Origin: Dyella lipolytica
GTDB lineage: Bacteria > Pseudomonadota > Gammaproteobacteria > Xanthomonadales > Rhodanobacteraceae
Reading direction: 5' to 3'
NCBI RefSeq assembly: GCF_030160075.1
Contig: NZ_BSNQ01000003.1
Span: forward strand, 428,625 to 492,624
Length of the DNA: 64,000 nt
The position numbers were made by a program, and so were the translations under genes. Below are positions 11,201 through 18,151 of this stretch, one piece after another. The notes beneath the pieces were generated by a model. That model was given only the letters and a program-made list of their open reading frames with translations. It was not told the origin of the DNA and searched no databases. Numbering within the stretch: position 1 is the first letter of the stretch; every line of letters starts with the position of its first letter.

Positions 11201-12690
11201 GTCGCAGTGGTATTGCCGTTGAAGTCGACAGATGTCTGCGGGTTACCGTTCCCGTCGTAAGTCACACTCGCCCAGGGCTGGTCACATTGTGGGCCGCAAG
11301 GCTGACTCAGGGATGCTGCTTTGTTGACGCCCTGCACGGTCGAGAACGTCATCTTGGACGTAAGACCCAGAGGGTACGCGACCGATGCGCTTCCGTCACT
11401 GTTGTAAGTCACCTGCGTCGTGTTGACGTTACCGGCGAGGTAAGACGACGTCGCCTGTCCAGTGCTGCTGTAGCTTGTGCTCTCGTAACGTGTACCAGTT
11501 TCATCAATGATGCCGGTCAGAATGCTTGGCAGGCTCGCCCCACCTGTTAGTGAAGATTCGTTGTAAACGTACTGCCGGGATGTGCCGTCGGGATACTGCA
11601 CTGATGAAAGCATGGTGCTGCCGCTGGCATCGCTGTTATAGGCGTATTTTAATTTGCCACCATCGGGCAGTGTGACCTGTGAGATGTTGCCATTGGCGTT
11701 GTACGAGAAATTGAGCTGACGTCCCTTTGGATCGACCACCGTGAGCAACAATCCAGCTGATGGCGCCACAGAGGACGGGGTCGAGACGGTGCTGTAAGTC
11801 AACGTGATGCCTTGCCCCGTCTCATCAGTAACGGTCTGCAGTACGCCGCTGGCGCTATACGTCTCATAGTGCCGCAGACCCGCAATGAAAACGGTATAGC
11901 TTGTTGCTACACCTGAACTGTTATCTGTTTCGGTAAGGTTGTCATTTATATCTGGATCGCTTGTCCAGACACCATTGGTCTTCGTAAACGTTTCTTGAAA
12001 ACCATCGGGGCGCGCTACGACGATCGACGTTGCCGGCGAACCGGTGATCTCTAGCGAGCGATCAAAGCTTTGGCGCCAACGTGGACCGATCGCAGTAGGA
12101 ACTGAAGGTGCAACTCCATTGTAAAAGCGACGCAGCGCCAACCAGCCGCCATCAGGGTAGTCATCCTGTTGTAGGTAACTATTACCAGTCGAGGCATTGA
12201 TAGGGTCACCAACCAACGTGGCAGAACCACCTGTCGCACTGCTTCCAGCAGCGCTATCTCCGCTACCGGGATTACCCTCATGACATCCACAACTATCGCT
12301 GCCGGCGTTTTTTCCGGCCACTGTTGTACTGGATGAAAGGAACGTATAAAAACCGCAGTCGCCTTCAGGAAAACAGTAAGCTTGCGCAGACGTATCGCAG
12401 GACCCAAAACCGTTGCACCACGTATACAATGCTTGGTATGCGTAAAGTGGTGGAATGGTCTGAGTACAGGCGCCGCCGGCCAGCGTGAAGAATTCGTCGG
12501 TATAGTTTGGTCCTGGTGCGGGGGCCGGTTGATACACATAGGCAGGATTCTGCGCGGTGCACGCGGCTAAAGCCTCCGCTTGGGTGTTGTAAATGCCACC
12601 CGTGTTTGTTTGCGCGTCCGCGTGACCAATCAAACCAAGGCTCAACATGCCGAGCCCGGCCACTATTAGTAGCCGTCGAATAAAGTCCAT
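8206..12690 (-). CDS. Large secreted RHS/YD-repeat protein
   Basis: A 1494-residue protein with a signal peptide (hydrophobic stretch LLIVAGLGMLSLGLIGHADA). A short Cys-rich N-domain follows, then a DUF6531-like opening (GDPINASTGNSYLQ), and more than 20 YD repeats such as TTTFGYDAAHRLNKITDALG. The RHS core ends with RYLGQYFDVETGLVYNGYRN and YIESDPIGLSGGANTYAYV, the conserved boundary before a variable C-terminus. The tail of about 105 residues is Pro-rich, then helical with four to five cysteines, and matches no toxin I know. AGGGGAAGG precedes the ATG. YD repeats form a shell that can encapsulate a C-terminal effector. Signal-peptide export rather than type VI delivery is suggested. Confidence 0.92.
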   Translation of the reverse strand: MDFIRRLLIVAGLGMLSLGLIGHADAQTNTGGIYNTQAEALAACTAQNPAYVYQPAPAPGPNYTDEFFTLAGGACTQTIPPLYAYQALYTWCNGFGSCDTSAQAYCFPEGDCGFYTFLSSSTTVAGKNAGSDSCGCHEGNPGSGDSAAGSSATGGSATLVGDPINASTGNSYLQQDDYPDGGWLALRRFYNGVAPSVPTAIGPRWRQSFDRSLEITGSPATSIVVARPDGFQETFTKTNGVWTSDPDINDNLTETDNSSGVATSYTVFIAGLRHYETYSASGVLQTVTDETGQGITLTYSTVSTPSSVAPSAGLLLTVVDPKGRQLNFSYNANGNISQVTLPDGGKLKYAYNSDASGSTMLSSVQYPDGTSRQYVYNESSLTGGASLPSILTGIIDETGTRYESTSYSSTGQATSSYLAGNVNTTQVTYNSDGSASVAYPLGLTSKMTFSTVQGVNKAASLSQPCGPQCDQPWASVTYDGNGNPQTSVDFNGNTTATTYDSVGLLTQQIDAQGTNSQRTTAINWNTTLRVPLTRAISDANGNLDSSTQWVYNAAGQTLAHCDIDPTNSAATGYTCSNIGTVPAGVRRWTYTYCTAVNGTNCPLVGLLLTTTGPRADLVQTTSYSYYMTSSATGCGTPGDACYQAGDLHTVTDPLGRVTTIASYDADGRVTRITDPNGVNTDMTYTPRGWLSTRTVGGAKTTFGYMPYGAVQTIIDPDGFTTTFGYDAAHRLNKITDALGNYIQYGLDAAGDKTGEQIYDANGTLHKSLSRTFNTLGQLTKVVDGLSQTVFTANYSDSYDANGNLVHTADAMGIQQHRGYDALNRLTQTIDDYEGTDGLTPNTTVSQTHDSLDRVTQVTDPSNLNTTYQFDGLSDAKDQTSPDTGTTSRTFDAAGDVLTSTDAKGIVATNTYDALDRLISTTYPDTTQNVTYSYDDNNVITGCLGTYPIGHLTRIIENTITTVFCYDPRGNVVTKKLTTSAGTVGTTFTYTAADRLSGITYPSGSQVSYTFDGDGRVRTINLTPNAGSAAAAVSSVTYEPFGPVLSYTLGNGQTVTRSYDANYRLTDIASNAFSLHVARDAMGNIKALGNAPGANPATETYMYDPLYRLNTVTEASGTVLEALTYNPTGDRLSKTGDGLATGAYTYNPGTHQLTATGNAARAVDADGNTTSIAQASETYGFGYSARNRMTVAQAGGTTVGTYTYNGLGQRIGKGTTGLLFDYDQANHLISEYVIDKYGSQTREYVWLNDIPVADVDGIVDPALGGHCGLLGPCTTDATSSVNYIYADQLGTPRAVENSSGTVIWQWAYQGNPFGELAPTSSVGYTLNLRYLGQYFDVETGLVYNGYRNYDPTTGRYIESDPIGLSGGANTYAYVDGDPVGHTDPLGLSPPGRPPPMGPFLPPPDLLPPGAEWVPPLPNIFGRNTANQAQCMTKYQDDLESNADIMGDALNDCANSVPAQDDPNGLVTCRLEVAAMWEAADYTARKRRDACMKLCK

Positions 12691-12969
12691 TTCCTTCCCC
12701 TGTTACATGCGACAAACCGGTGCAACATGACTGGCGGTCAGTGAACGATTTGTGATGGTCTTTATAGCAAGCCGCAGTCAGAATTTCTGTGTTGTCTTTG
12801 TAGGGTTTTTCCTACATAAGCTGATAGCCACAGGGGTGGATCACGGCTGCACGATGCCGTCTCAGAGTAAGGAAGCTGCATAGAAGTGCAACATGGCACC
12901 CTACTTAGACGGTTAACCCTGCGCTCCGATAATCCAGTAGACCTCCGCTTCATCAGATAGGACAATTTC

Positions 12970-14145
12970 GTGATCGCAAAGCCTATTGATTCGATTACCG
13001 AAGCCGATTTGCTGCATTTAATTGAAGCGGCCATAGTCGAAAGCAAGCGTATCGAGTACAAGCGTGAACTGCCCGATGCCGGTGACGCTGGGAAGGTGAA
13101 ATTCCTGAAATCGGTTACGGCTCTCGCCAATACGCAAGGTGGTGATCTGATTTATGGCGTGGAGGCCATAGATGGGGTCCCGCGACATTTGCGTGCATTG
13201 ACAATGCCATCCGCGGATCAGGTGCTGCAACGGCTAGAGAGCTTAGGTGCCGAGGGAGTGTCCCCGAGACTTGCGGGAGTTCACTATAAGTTCGTTTCAC
13301 TTGCCGCAGGTGGTGAAGTATTAGTAATTCGCGTTGCTAAAAGTTGGAACGCACCACATCGAGTCACCGCTGGTGGACATGCACACTTCTACGGAAGAAA
13401 TGCAGCTGGTGTTTATCCGCTTGATGTGGGCGAGTTGCGACAAGCATTCACCCTTTCTGATTCAATTGCAGAAAGAGTACGTTCATTTCGCGCCGGTCGT
13501 TTGCTTGCAATCGGGAGCGGTGAAGCTCCAACCCCGTTGCAGGATGGGGCTCGTGTTGTCTTTCACGTTATGCCGCTGCAGTCATTTACAAGCGACTTTC
13601 GTATCGATCTGGCTTCCCGTGAGCAACGCTTGGTGGAGGCATTTCAAAAAATTGTTCCACCAGGGAACGGTGGCCATAGCCAAAGGTTCAATCTTGAGGG
13701 CCGTCTTACTCATAGAATCGTTCGCGATGGCTTTTCAGAAAGCTACGCATTGTTATTTCGAAACGGAATTATTGAGGCAGCCCAAGTGTGGCCTGAGTCT
13801 GACGGTGAGAAAGGCTTGCCGAGCTATTATGAGGATCATGTTCTTGATGTGCTCAAGGAATACCTGGAAGCTTTGCGCGCTCTTGGCTTAGCGTCGCCAG
13901 TTTACGTCTTCATGTCTATGCTAAAAGTGTCTGGGTATCACCTCAGCATCCACGCAAGGCGCATTCTGGGAAGAAGAGTTGTGCTTGATCGCGAAGCATT
14001 GATCTTCCCGGAATTGCTCATGGAGGACTGGTCTCAAAATCTCACCGAACAGATGAGACCATTGTTCGATATGGTTTGGAACGCATTTGGTTACGAACGA
14101 TCTTTCAACTACGATGCAAACGGACGTTGGGCACCTTCGAAGTGA
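12970..14145 (+). CDS. AlbA_2 (Schlafen-type) domain protein
   Basis: A 391-residue protein starting with GTG. Residues 8-150 form an AlbA_2 putative nucleic-acid/ATP-binding domain: ESKRIEYKRELPDA, then FLKSVTALANTQGGDLIYGV, and later GHAHFYGRNAAGVYPL. The rest (about 160-391) is an uncharacterised helical domain. Single AlbA_2 proteins are frequent cargo in mobile islands and occur in several defence systems. Lower GC than the chromosome suggests recent transfer. The gene stands alone with free DNA on both sides. A defence role is a guess. Confidence 0.8.
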   Translation: MIAKPIDSITEADLLHLIEAAIVESKRIEYKRELPDAGDAGKVKFLKSVTALANTQGGDLIYGVEAIDGVPRHLRALTMPSADQVLQRLESLGAEGVSPRLAGVHYKFVSLAAGGEVLVIRVAKSWNAPHRVTAGGHAHFYGRNAAGVYPLDVGELRQAFTLSDSIAERVRSFRAGRLLAIGSGEAPTPLQDGARVVFHVMPLQSFTSDFRIDLASREQRLVEAFQKIVPPGNGGHSQRFNLEGRLTHRIVRDGFSESYALLFRNGIIEAAQVWPESDGEKGLPSYYEDHVLDVLKEYLEALRALGLASPVYVFMSMLKVSGYHLSIHARRILGRRVVLDREALIFPELLMEDWSQNLTEQMRPLFDMVWNAFGYERSFNYDANGRWAPSK

Positions 14146-14218
14146 AGTTTAGAGCCGTCCTGAAAACATGGAACGGACGAAGCTCGTGGCCCCCGAAAGG
14201 GATAGGCCAAGCGTCAAG

Positions 14219-14434
14219 TTAACGAACCGATGCACACTTATTCGGACGCCACCTTGGAGCAGGCGCAGCGTCGCTTTCCTGCGGAATGCCAATGGCCGCA
14301 CGAGTGACTACCGGCCACCCATAGGCATCTAGGTAGTGGCGAATGCCGTTGAGGCGAAGGAATGCAATCTGGCCAGCCTTGCGGCTTGTCCGGCACAGTT
14401 CGGCGAGTTCATCGCGGGATAAGCAGATGCTCAT
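14219..14434 (-). CDS. DUF4224-family phage protein
   Basis: A 71-residue protein. The segment LSRDELAELCRTSRKAGQIAFLRLNGIRHYLDAYGWPVVTR follows the DUF4224 pattern (first part LSRDELAELC, last part GWPVVTR). In many prophages such a gene sits directly between an excisionase and the integrase. Here the upstream excisionase-like gene is broken and no integrase follows, so it looks like a leftover of a second integration module. A weak helix-turn-helix character suggests DNA binding. Confidence 0.75.
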   Translation of the reverse strand: MSICLSRDELAELCRTSRKAGQIAFLRLNGIRHYLDAYGWPVVTRAAIGIPQESDAAPAPRWRPNKCASVR

Positions 14435-14479
14435 CGAAGCTCCTATGATGCGGGCGGCAGAGCCGGTAACTAGCTCGGT

Positions 14480-14666
14480 TTATTGGTCTTCCAACACTCG
14501 AAGCACCAACTCGTTCCCATCCGCTAGCCATGCGTGCTCGTCGACGTACCAGGTCCCGCCGATCTTGCGGCCCGGCAATTTGCCGTCATTGAGCCAGCGG
14601 CGCATCGTCACCTCTGAAGGTTTGCTCGCCTTGTCGAAATATTTCTCGGCCAATTGCTGGGGGCAT
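14480..14666 (-). pseudogene. Excisionase-like gene, frameshifted at a C5 run
   Basis: Reading from 14653 leftward gives an about 57-residue MerR/excisionase-type winged helix: LAEKYFDKASKPSEVTMRRW, then LNDGKLPGRKIGGTWYVDEH, ending at 14480. The only ATG nearby (14666-14664) is out of frame by one base because of a run of five C (14663-14659 on the minus strand); four C would give a start MPQQLAEKYF. Alternatives are translation from TTG at 14653, or a sequence error in the homopolymer. Confidence 0.55.
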
Positions 14667-14755
14667 CAGGTGCACTGCCGATACTCCGATCATGCCCTGT
14701 AGCCATTCTGTAACCCCCGCGCCATCATCGCAAAAAACAGAAGGGGAAATCACGC

Positions 14756-15142
14756 ATGGCCATTTCGAACGTTGAGCACGAGAAGGTGAACGCCTTGGTC
14801 GCTCGCCTCAAGCAAATCATTTCGCGCAATCAAGAGCCAAATGAAGGCGAGTATGTAGCACAGGCAATCGAGGAGATTGATCCGAATGCACCTACTCTGA
14901 CGCAAGCAATCTTGTCTTTCAAAGGTAGCGACTATATTCCAAGCGCTGCTCGCGACCGTGTGCGCGGACTTTTGCAAGTCTATCGAGATCAGCTCATGGC
15001 CGAAGAGCTTGTTCGATCGCAAGCGACGCTAGCACAGTCAACCGACATGCTTGCCAGGAGAACACTCATTGCAACATGGGTCGGAGTGGTAGTCGCAATC
15101 GTCGGTACTGGAATAGCAATAATACAACTCATGGAAGGTTGA
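14756..15142 (+). CDS. Hypothetical tail-anchored protein
   Basis: A 128-residue protein, mostly helical and acidic (residues 1-95), with one C-terminal transmembrane helix (LIATWVGVVVAIVGTGIAII) and a 5-residue tail. This is the layout of a tail-anchored inner-membrane protein with a cytosolic domain. An AGAAGGGGA stretch upstream can serve as ribosome binding site. It is convergent with the next gene, with stops 15 bases apart. No family recognised. Confidence 0.65.
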   Translation: MAISNVEHEKVNALVARLKQIISRNQEPNEGEYVAQAIEEIDPNAPTLTQAILSFKGSDYIPSAARDRVRGLLQVYRDQLMAEELVRSQATLAQSTDMLARRTLIATWVGVVVAIVGTGIAIIQLMEG

Positions 15143-15157
15143 CGATCTTATTGCAGG

Positions 15158-16018
15158 TTAGGACTTACCGAAAGCAACAGTGAAGAAAAGGTCTTTAGAG
15201 TCGGCGATTCCGAGGTCGATATGGTTCATCGACCACCTGAGTCTCGGGCTCCTTGGTCGCTCTCGGTTGGCCCCTGCGTAAAGTTGGTCAATAAAAGCGT
15301 TGTCCTCAAGCTTGGGGTCCAGTTCTTCTATCACTCTGGAAAAGTGCATCGCTGACATAACGATTAGTGCGTTGTGTCCGGATGATGAAATGAGGTAAGG
15401 AAAAATACCGGTTCCCTCAGGCAGACCTTCCGTCTTACGTCTAATGGAAATGTTCCATAGCTTTTCCCGTTCAGCGGTCAATCGACCATCTTGCAGGTCG
15501 CTTTCAAACACCGAGTGATCAACGATAGCAACCGCCGTAAACGTCTCATTGTCGATCTCGGCGAACAGGATGTCTTTCGTGCGTCCTGTCATGCCGTTGT
15601 CGCGCACGTCCGAGGATAAATGAAAGTGATGAAATCCCATCGTATTCAGGATTTGATCCTTGTCTTCCCATCTTGATGCTGGAGAAGAATCCCTGGCAGC
15701 CTTGGCGGCGAAGCCACGCTTAATAACTTTTTCTGAGAGATGTGGATGCAGAGGCTCACCACGTTCGGACTTTTGCAGCAGACCTTCGATCTCGGCACGC
15801 AAACGCAACCAACGAGGATCTGCAAGAACCTCTTTCGACACTACGGATTTTCGTTTTTGTGGCCTGACGAAACGAGCTGCCCAGCTCAAGTAATGCACGA
15901 ACAGCGTAGCTAGTGAGCACTCCATGAGCTCTTCAAGAGATTCTTTGTTGTTGGGAAACCGCGGAATTTTTTCCGCGAGCTCTTTCCTGAATTTAATAGT
16001 CCGTACACCTTCTTCCAT
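15158..16018 (-). CDS. Hypothetical protein with HHFHL motif
   Basis: A 286-residue protein. The N-terminal half is helical (HYLSWAARFVRPQKRKSV); the C-terminal half is alpha/beta with LNTMGFHHFHLS, then RTKDILFAEIDNETFTAVAI and VDHSVFE. This histidine-rich motif followed by LFAxI recurs, in my recollection, in an uncharacterised family found in mobile islands, but I cannot name it. The ATG at 16018 has GAGG seven bases upstream and is preferred to a GTG at 16105. Histidines could bind metal. Function unknown. Confidence 0.65.
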   Translation of the reverse strand: MEEGVRTIKFRKELAEKIPRFPNNKESLEELMECSLATLFVHYLSWAARFVRPQKRKSVVSKEVLADPRWLRLRAEIEGLLQKSERGEPLHPHLSEKVIKRGFAAKAARDSSPASRWEDKDQILNTMGFHHFHLSSDVRDNGMTGRTKDILFAEIDNETFTAVAIVDHSVFESDLQDGRLTAEREKLWNISIRRKTEGLPEGTGIFPYLISSSGHNALIVMSAMHFSRVIEELDPKLEDNAFIDQLYAGANRERPRSPRLRWSMNHIDLGIADSKDLFFTVAFGKS

Positions 16019-16140
16019 GGACTGCCTCGCGCATCGCATCGTGGTGTTCGGCAAGACTTTACCTGAGCCACGCCAGTCCACGAGCAAGAGCTGTTTTGGA
16101 CCCACTTGACGCCGTCATTCGACGAGAGCAATCTGCACAT

Positions 16141-16371
16141 GCCCGTGCAAATTCATGGGCCAGGTTTGGCGACCTGAGATAAATAAGGCGCAACGGCGCC
16201 GATGGCGCTTTTTTTGTGCCCGTTGCGTACTGCCCGCTTCTGCGGCGGGCGTGCTGGGCAGCCTTCGGGCTGGCCGGGTTCCTTATTTCCCGGTTCGCCA
16301 ACCCTGCACGTCCGCCACCTTTGCCGCAATGGCATCGGTGGCTCATTGAACTGAGTGCAGAGGGGTGAGCT
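16141..16371 (+). other. Structured non-coding region before the phage operon
   Basis: No convincing gene lies between 16019 and 16371. The stretch holds a terminator-like hairpin (16195-16212), a GCCCGC/GCGGGC hairpin near 16231-16250, a GGCAGCC/GGCTGGCC inverted segment at 16258-16275 and a GGGTTCC/GGTTCGCC block up to 16310. Short frames across it on either strand are Arg/Pro/Gly-rich and look like readings of structured DNA. It precedes a run of phage-type genes and probably forms their leader or promoter region. Confidence 0.5.
16195..16212 (+). terminator. Terminator-like hairpin with T7 run
   Basis: The arms GGCGCC and GGCGCT close over a 3-base loop and are followed by seven T. It lies 177 bases before the first phage-operon gene, so it may act as a leader terminator (antitermination control) or end a transcript coming from upstream. 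Confidence 0.55.
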
Positions 16372-16557
16372 ATGAACGGCAACGACACGATTCAAATCGG
16401 CCCGCGCAAGTTGCAGCTTGATGAGGCAAAAATTTGCCAACTGATGGCGGTGCTGGCAGAGATATGGCCAGACGTAAAACCAAGCAGGCCAAAGCTCACG
16501 TTACTTCAAGGCGGCAAAGGAACTGTCACTTCCGCAGCTTTGGAGGTGAAGCAATGA
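16372..16557 (+). CDS. Small hypothetical phage-type protein
   Basis: A 61-residue protein with a helical centre (LQLDEAKICQLMAVLAEIW). GAGGGGTGAGCT precedes the ATG as a ribosome binding site. Its stop overlaps the next ATG (ATGA), making it the first gene of a tightly packed forward operon that leads to replication genes. No family recognised. Confidence 0.65.
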   Translation: MNGNDTIQIGPRKLQLDEAKICQLMAVLAEIWPDVKPSRPKLTLLQGGKGTVTSAALEVKQ

Positions 16558-16871
16558 CCGCGAAGATCATTCCCTTTCCGTCGGGCCGTCGCGCGCGAGT
16601 GGCGCCTGTCGTGGACAGCGAATTTCCATCACCAGCCGAGCAGCAACTGCTAGAGGTGATGGAACTCGAAGAGACAGGCACTCGCCCCCATTGGACTGGA
16701 TGGGACGAGTACCTGTTTGAGCATTTCCTCCGTCAGGGACTGGATGTGCTTAGCGCGTGGAAGAAGGTCGAGCATCAAATCACCCTGCGGATTGGTACGG
16801 TCTATAGTGAAGATTGGCTGCTTCGTGCTGCGCGTGAGGCGGTACGATCGGCAGAGAAGCTCGAGCACTAA
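16554..16871 (+). CDS. Small hypothetical phage-type protein
   Basis: A 105-residue protein. MTAKIIPFPSGRRAR at the start is a common opening of small phage proteins. Residues 25-105 are helical, with WTGWDEYLFEHFLRQGLDVL. It overlaps the preceding gene by four bases. A longer frame open from 16434 is rejected because its upstream part lies inside the preceding gene. Unknown function, probably early phage operon. Confidence 0.65.
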   Translation: MTAKIIPFPSGRRARVAPVVDSEFPSPAEQQLLEVMELEETGTRPHWTGWDEYLFEHFLRQGLDVLSAWKKVEHQITLRIGTVYSEDWLLRAAREAVRSAEKLEH

Positions 16872-16960
16872 GTTATGCCGCGCCTAGGACGGCCATCCGA
16901 ACGTCGGGCACCTTCCCCGGCTGGCGCGGCTCCCATTCGAAGGGCGATGGAAGGGCGCAT

Positions 16961-17536
16961 ATGGACGTTGTAGGAAATCTGACAGGTTGCTCGCTTTCGT
17001 TTGGGGTTGGCGGCAATTCAGCAACAATCTCATGCACCAGCGGCAACGTTCACTTCGCGAACGGTTCAGTCGTTGCCATCATCCCAAGTTCGATTACGGT
17101 CACCCTCGGTGTTAAGGCGCGCCGTGTACGGGTTTACGTAGCCGGAATTCGTCCACCCACTCCGATACAGTCGAGTGCGGGACTGCCTACTGTATACCTA
17201 GGCAACGGAGAGCATGGGCTCATCGGAGTCGATGAGGATCAAAACACGCCCCGTGGCGTGTACCCCGCTGGCCTAGTTGTAATAGGGCATGTCGATCTAC
17301 CAGCTGAGGCGAGCACTCAAGCGGTGACTAGCGATGTGGATTTGGCCTTGGGATCGCGCGAGCGCACCAGCATGCTTCGTATCATTCGTGCCCTGACTGA
17401 GCTTGCAAAACTCAAAGAGCGAGGCTCAGCTGTTCCGATTGAGAGGCAGATACAGGAACTTGGATTTGATGGCCCCAAAGAAAGCACGATCCGAGATGTA
17501 TTGAGGGAGGCTCGAGACCTGGACCCCAATCGCTAA
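16961..17536 (+). CDS. Hypothetical protein, beta-rich N-domain plus helical C-domain
   Basis: A 191-residue protein. Residues 1-115 are Gly/Ser/Thr-rich beta strands (SLSFGVGGNSATISC, VYLGNGEHGLIGVD), reminiscent of a carbohydrate-binding or phage structural fold. Residues 125-191 are helical and charged (RERTSMLRIIRALTELAKLK). The two halves are unlike each other, so this may be a fusion of a structural and a regulatory piece. The start ATG follows GGAAGGGCGCAT. It lies 90 bases after the previous gene in a forward operon. Confidence 0.6.
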   Translation: MDVVGNLTGCSLSFGVGGNSATISCTSGNVHFANGSVVAIIPSSITVTLGVKARRVRVYVAGIRPPTPIQSSAGLPTVYLGNGEHGLIGVDEDQNTPRGVYPAGLVVIGHVDLPAEASTQAVTSDVDLALGSRERTSMLRIIRALTELAKLKERGSAVPIERQIQELGFDGPKESTIRDVLREARDLDPNR

Positions 17537-17537
17537 G

Positions 17538-17549
17538 CCGTAATTACGG
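17538..17549. promoter_or_regulatory. Palindrome upstream of the AlpA gene
   Basis: CCGTAATTACGG is a perfect 12-base palindrome two bases after the preceding stop and 81 bases before the AlpA start. A related half (AACTACGGAT) lies at about 17562. It may be an operator for the AlpA regulator. Confidence 0.35.
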
Positions 17550-17630
17550 ATCGTAAAACAGTAACTACGGATACCGCACTACCGATATTTCTAGTCTGAC
17601 TCTGCCCTTTACGCGACGGAGCTGGACAAC

Positions 17631-17855
17631 ATGAGTCAAATCCCCGAAACCGGCTATCTGCGCCTACCGCAGATCGTTGGCAAACCTGCCACTGACAGTG
17701 CACCAGGTATCCCCGCTCTTATCCCGGTGAGCAAGTCCACTTGGTGGGCCGGCATACGTTCTGGGCGCTACCCGAAACCCGTGAAGCTTGGCGAGCGCAT
17801 CACAGCTTGGAAGGTTGAGGACATCCGCGCCCTCATCGCGAGGGCCGCGGCATGA
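17631..17855 (+). CDS. AlpA-family phage transcriptional regulator
   Basis: A 74-residue protein. YLRLPQIVG, then PVSKSTWWAGIRSGRYPKPV, then WKVEDIRALIARA is the AlpA/MerR-type winged-helix pattern (helix, recognition helix, KLG wing). AlpA proteins activate integrase or early genes in phages and P4-like islands. Its last codons overlap the next start (ATGA), so it heads the replication cluster. The palindrome at 17538 could be its site. Confidence 0.88.
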   Translation: MSQIPETGYLRLPQIVGKPATDSAPGIPALIPVSKSTWWAGIRSGRYPKPVKLGERITAWKVEDIRALIARAAA

Positions 17856-18151
17856 ACTCCCTGGACTTGATCCGCGACATGCAGCACGAGCAGCGCATTC
17901 GCCGCCTGGGTCGGGCCTGTGCGAGCGCTCACGCAGGAGGCGACCACGATGCGGCTATGACGCACTGGGAACAGCTACGCGAGGCGATCGCCGAACGTTC
18001 GCCCAGCCAGGTGGCGCGAATGGAAGCGCGCATGGCGCAACGTGCTCGCCGCCAAATCAAATCAGCCCTGATGCTTGCCTTCCTTCATGGCTGGCTTCCT
18101 GCATTTGCCGTAACCGCAGCTTTTCAGGTCCTAAGCCTGCGGAGCGTGTGA
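17852..18151 (+). CDS. Small hypothetical phage protein
   Basis: A 99-residue protein with a helical, Arg-rich first part (MQHEQRIRRLGRACASAHAG) and a hydrophobic C-terminal stretch (LMLAFLHGWLPAFAVTAAF) that could be a membrane helix. Its start overlaps the AlpA stop and its stop overlaps the replication gene start. No family recognised. Confidence 0.6.
   Translation: MNSLDLIRDMQHEQRIRRLGRACASAHAGGDHDAAMTHWEQLREAIAERSPSQVARMEARMAQRARRQIKSALMLAFLHGWLPAFAVTAAFQVLSLRSV

Noticed and set aside
9466-11550. Several plus-strand frames opposite the RHS gene
   Set aside because: They are antisense readings of YD repeats and recur with the repeat period.
16153-16440. Minus-strand frames of 95-109 codons across the structured region
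   Set aside because: They are rich in Pro/Gly/Arg, cover hairpins and overlap the start of a better supported gene; treated as non-coding structure.
16875-16973. 32-codon frame MPRLGRPSERRAPSPA between two phage genes
   Set aside because: Weak ribosome site and low complexity; it overlaps the next start. Possible but not supported.
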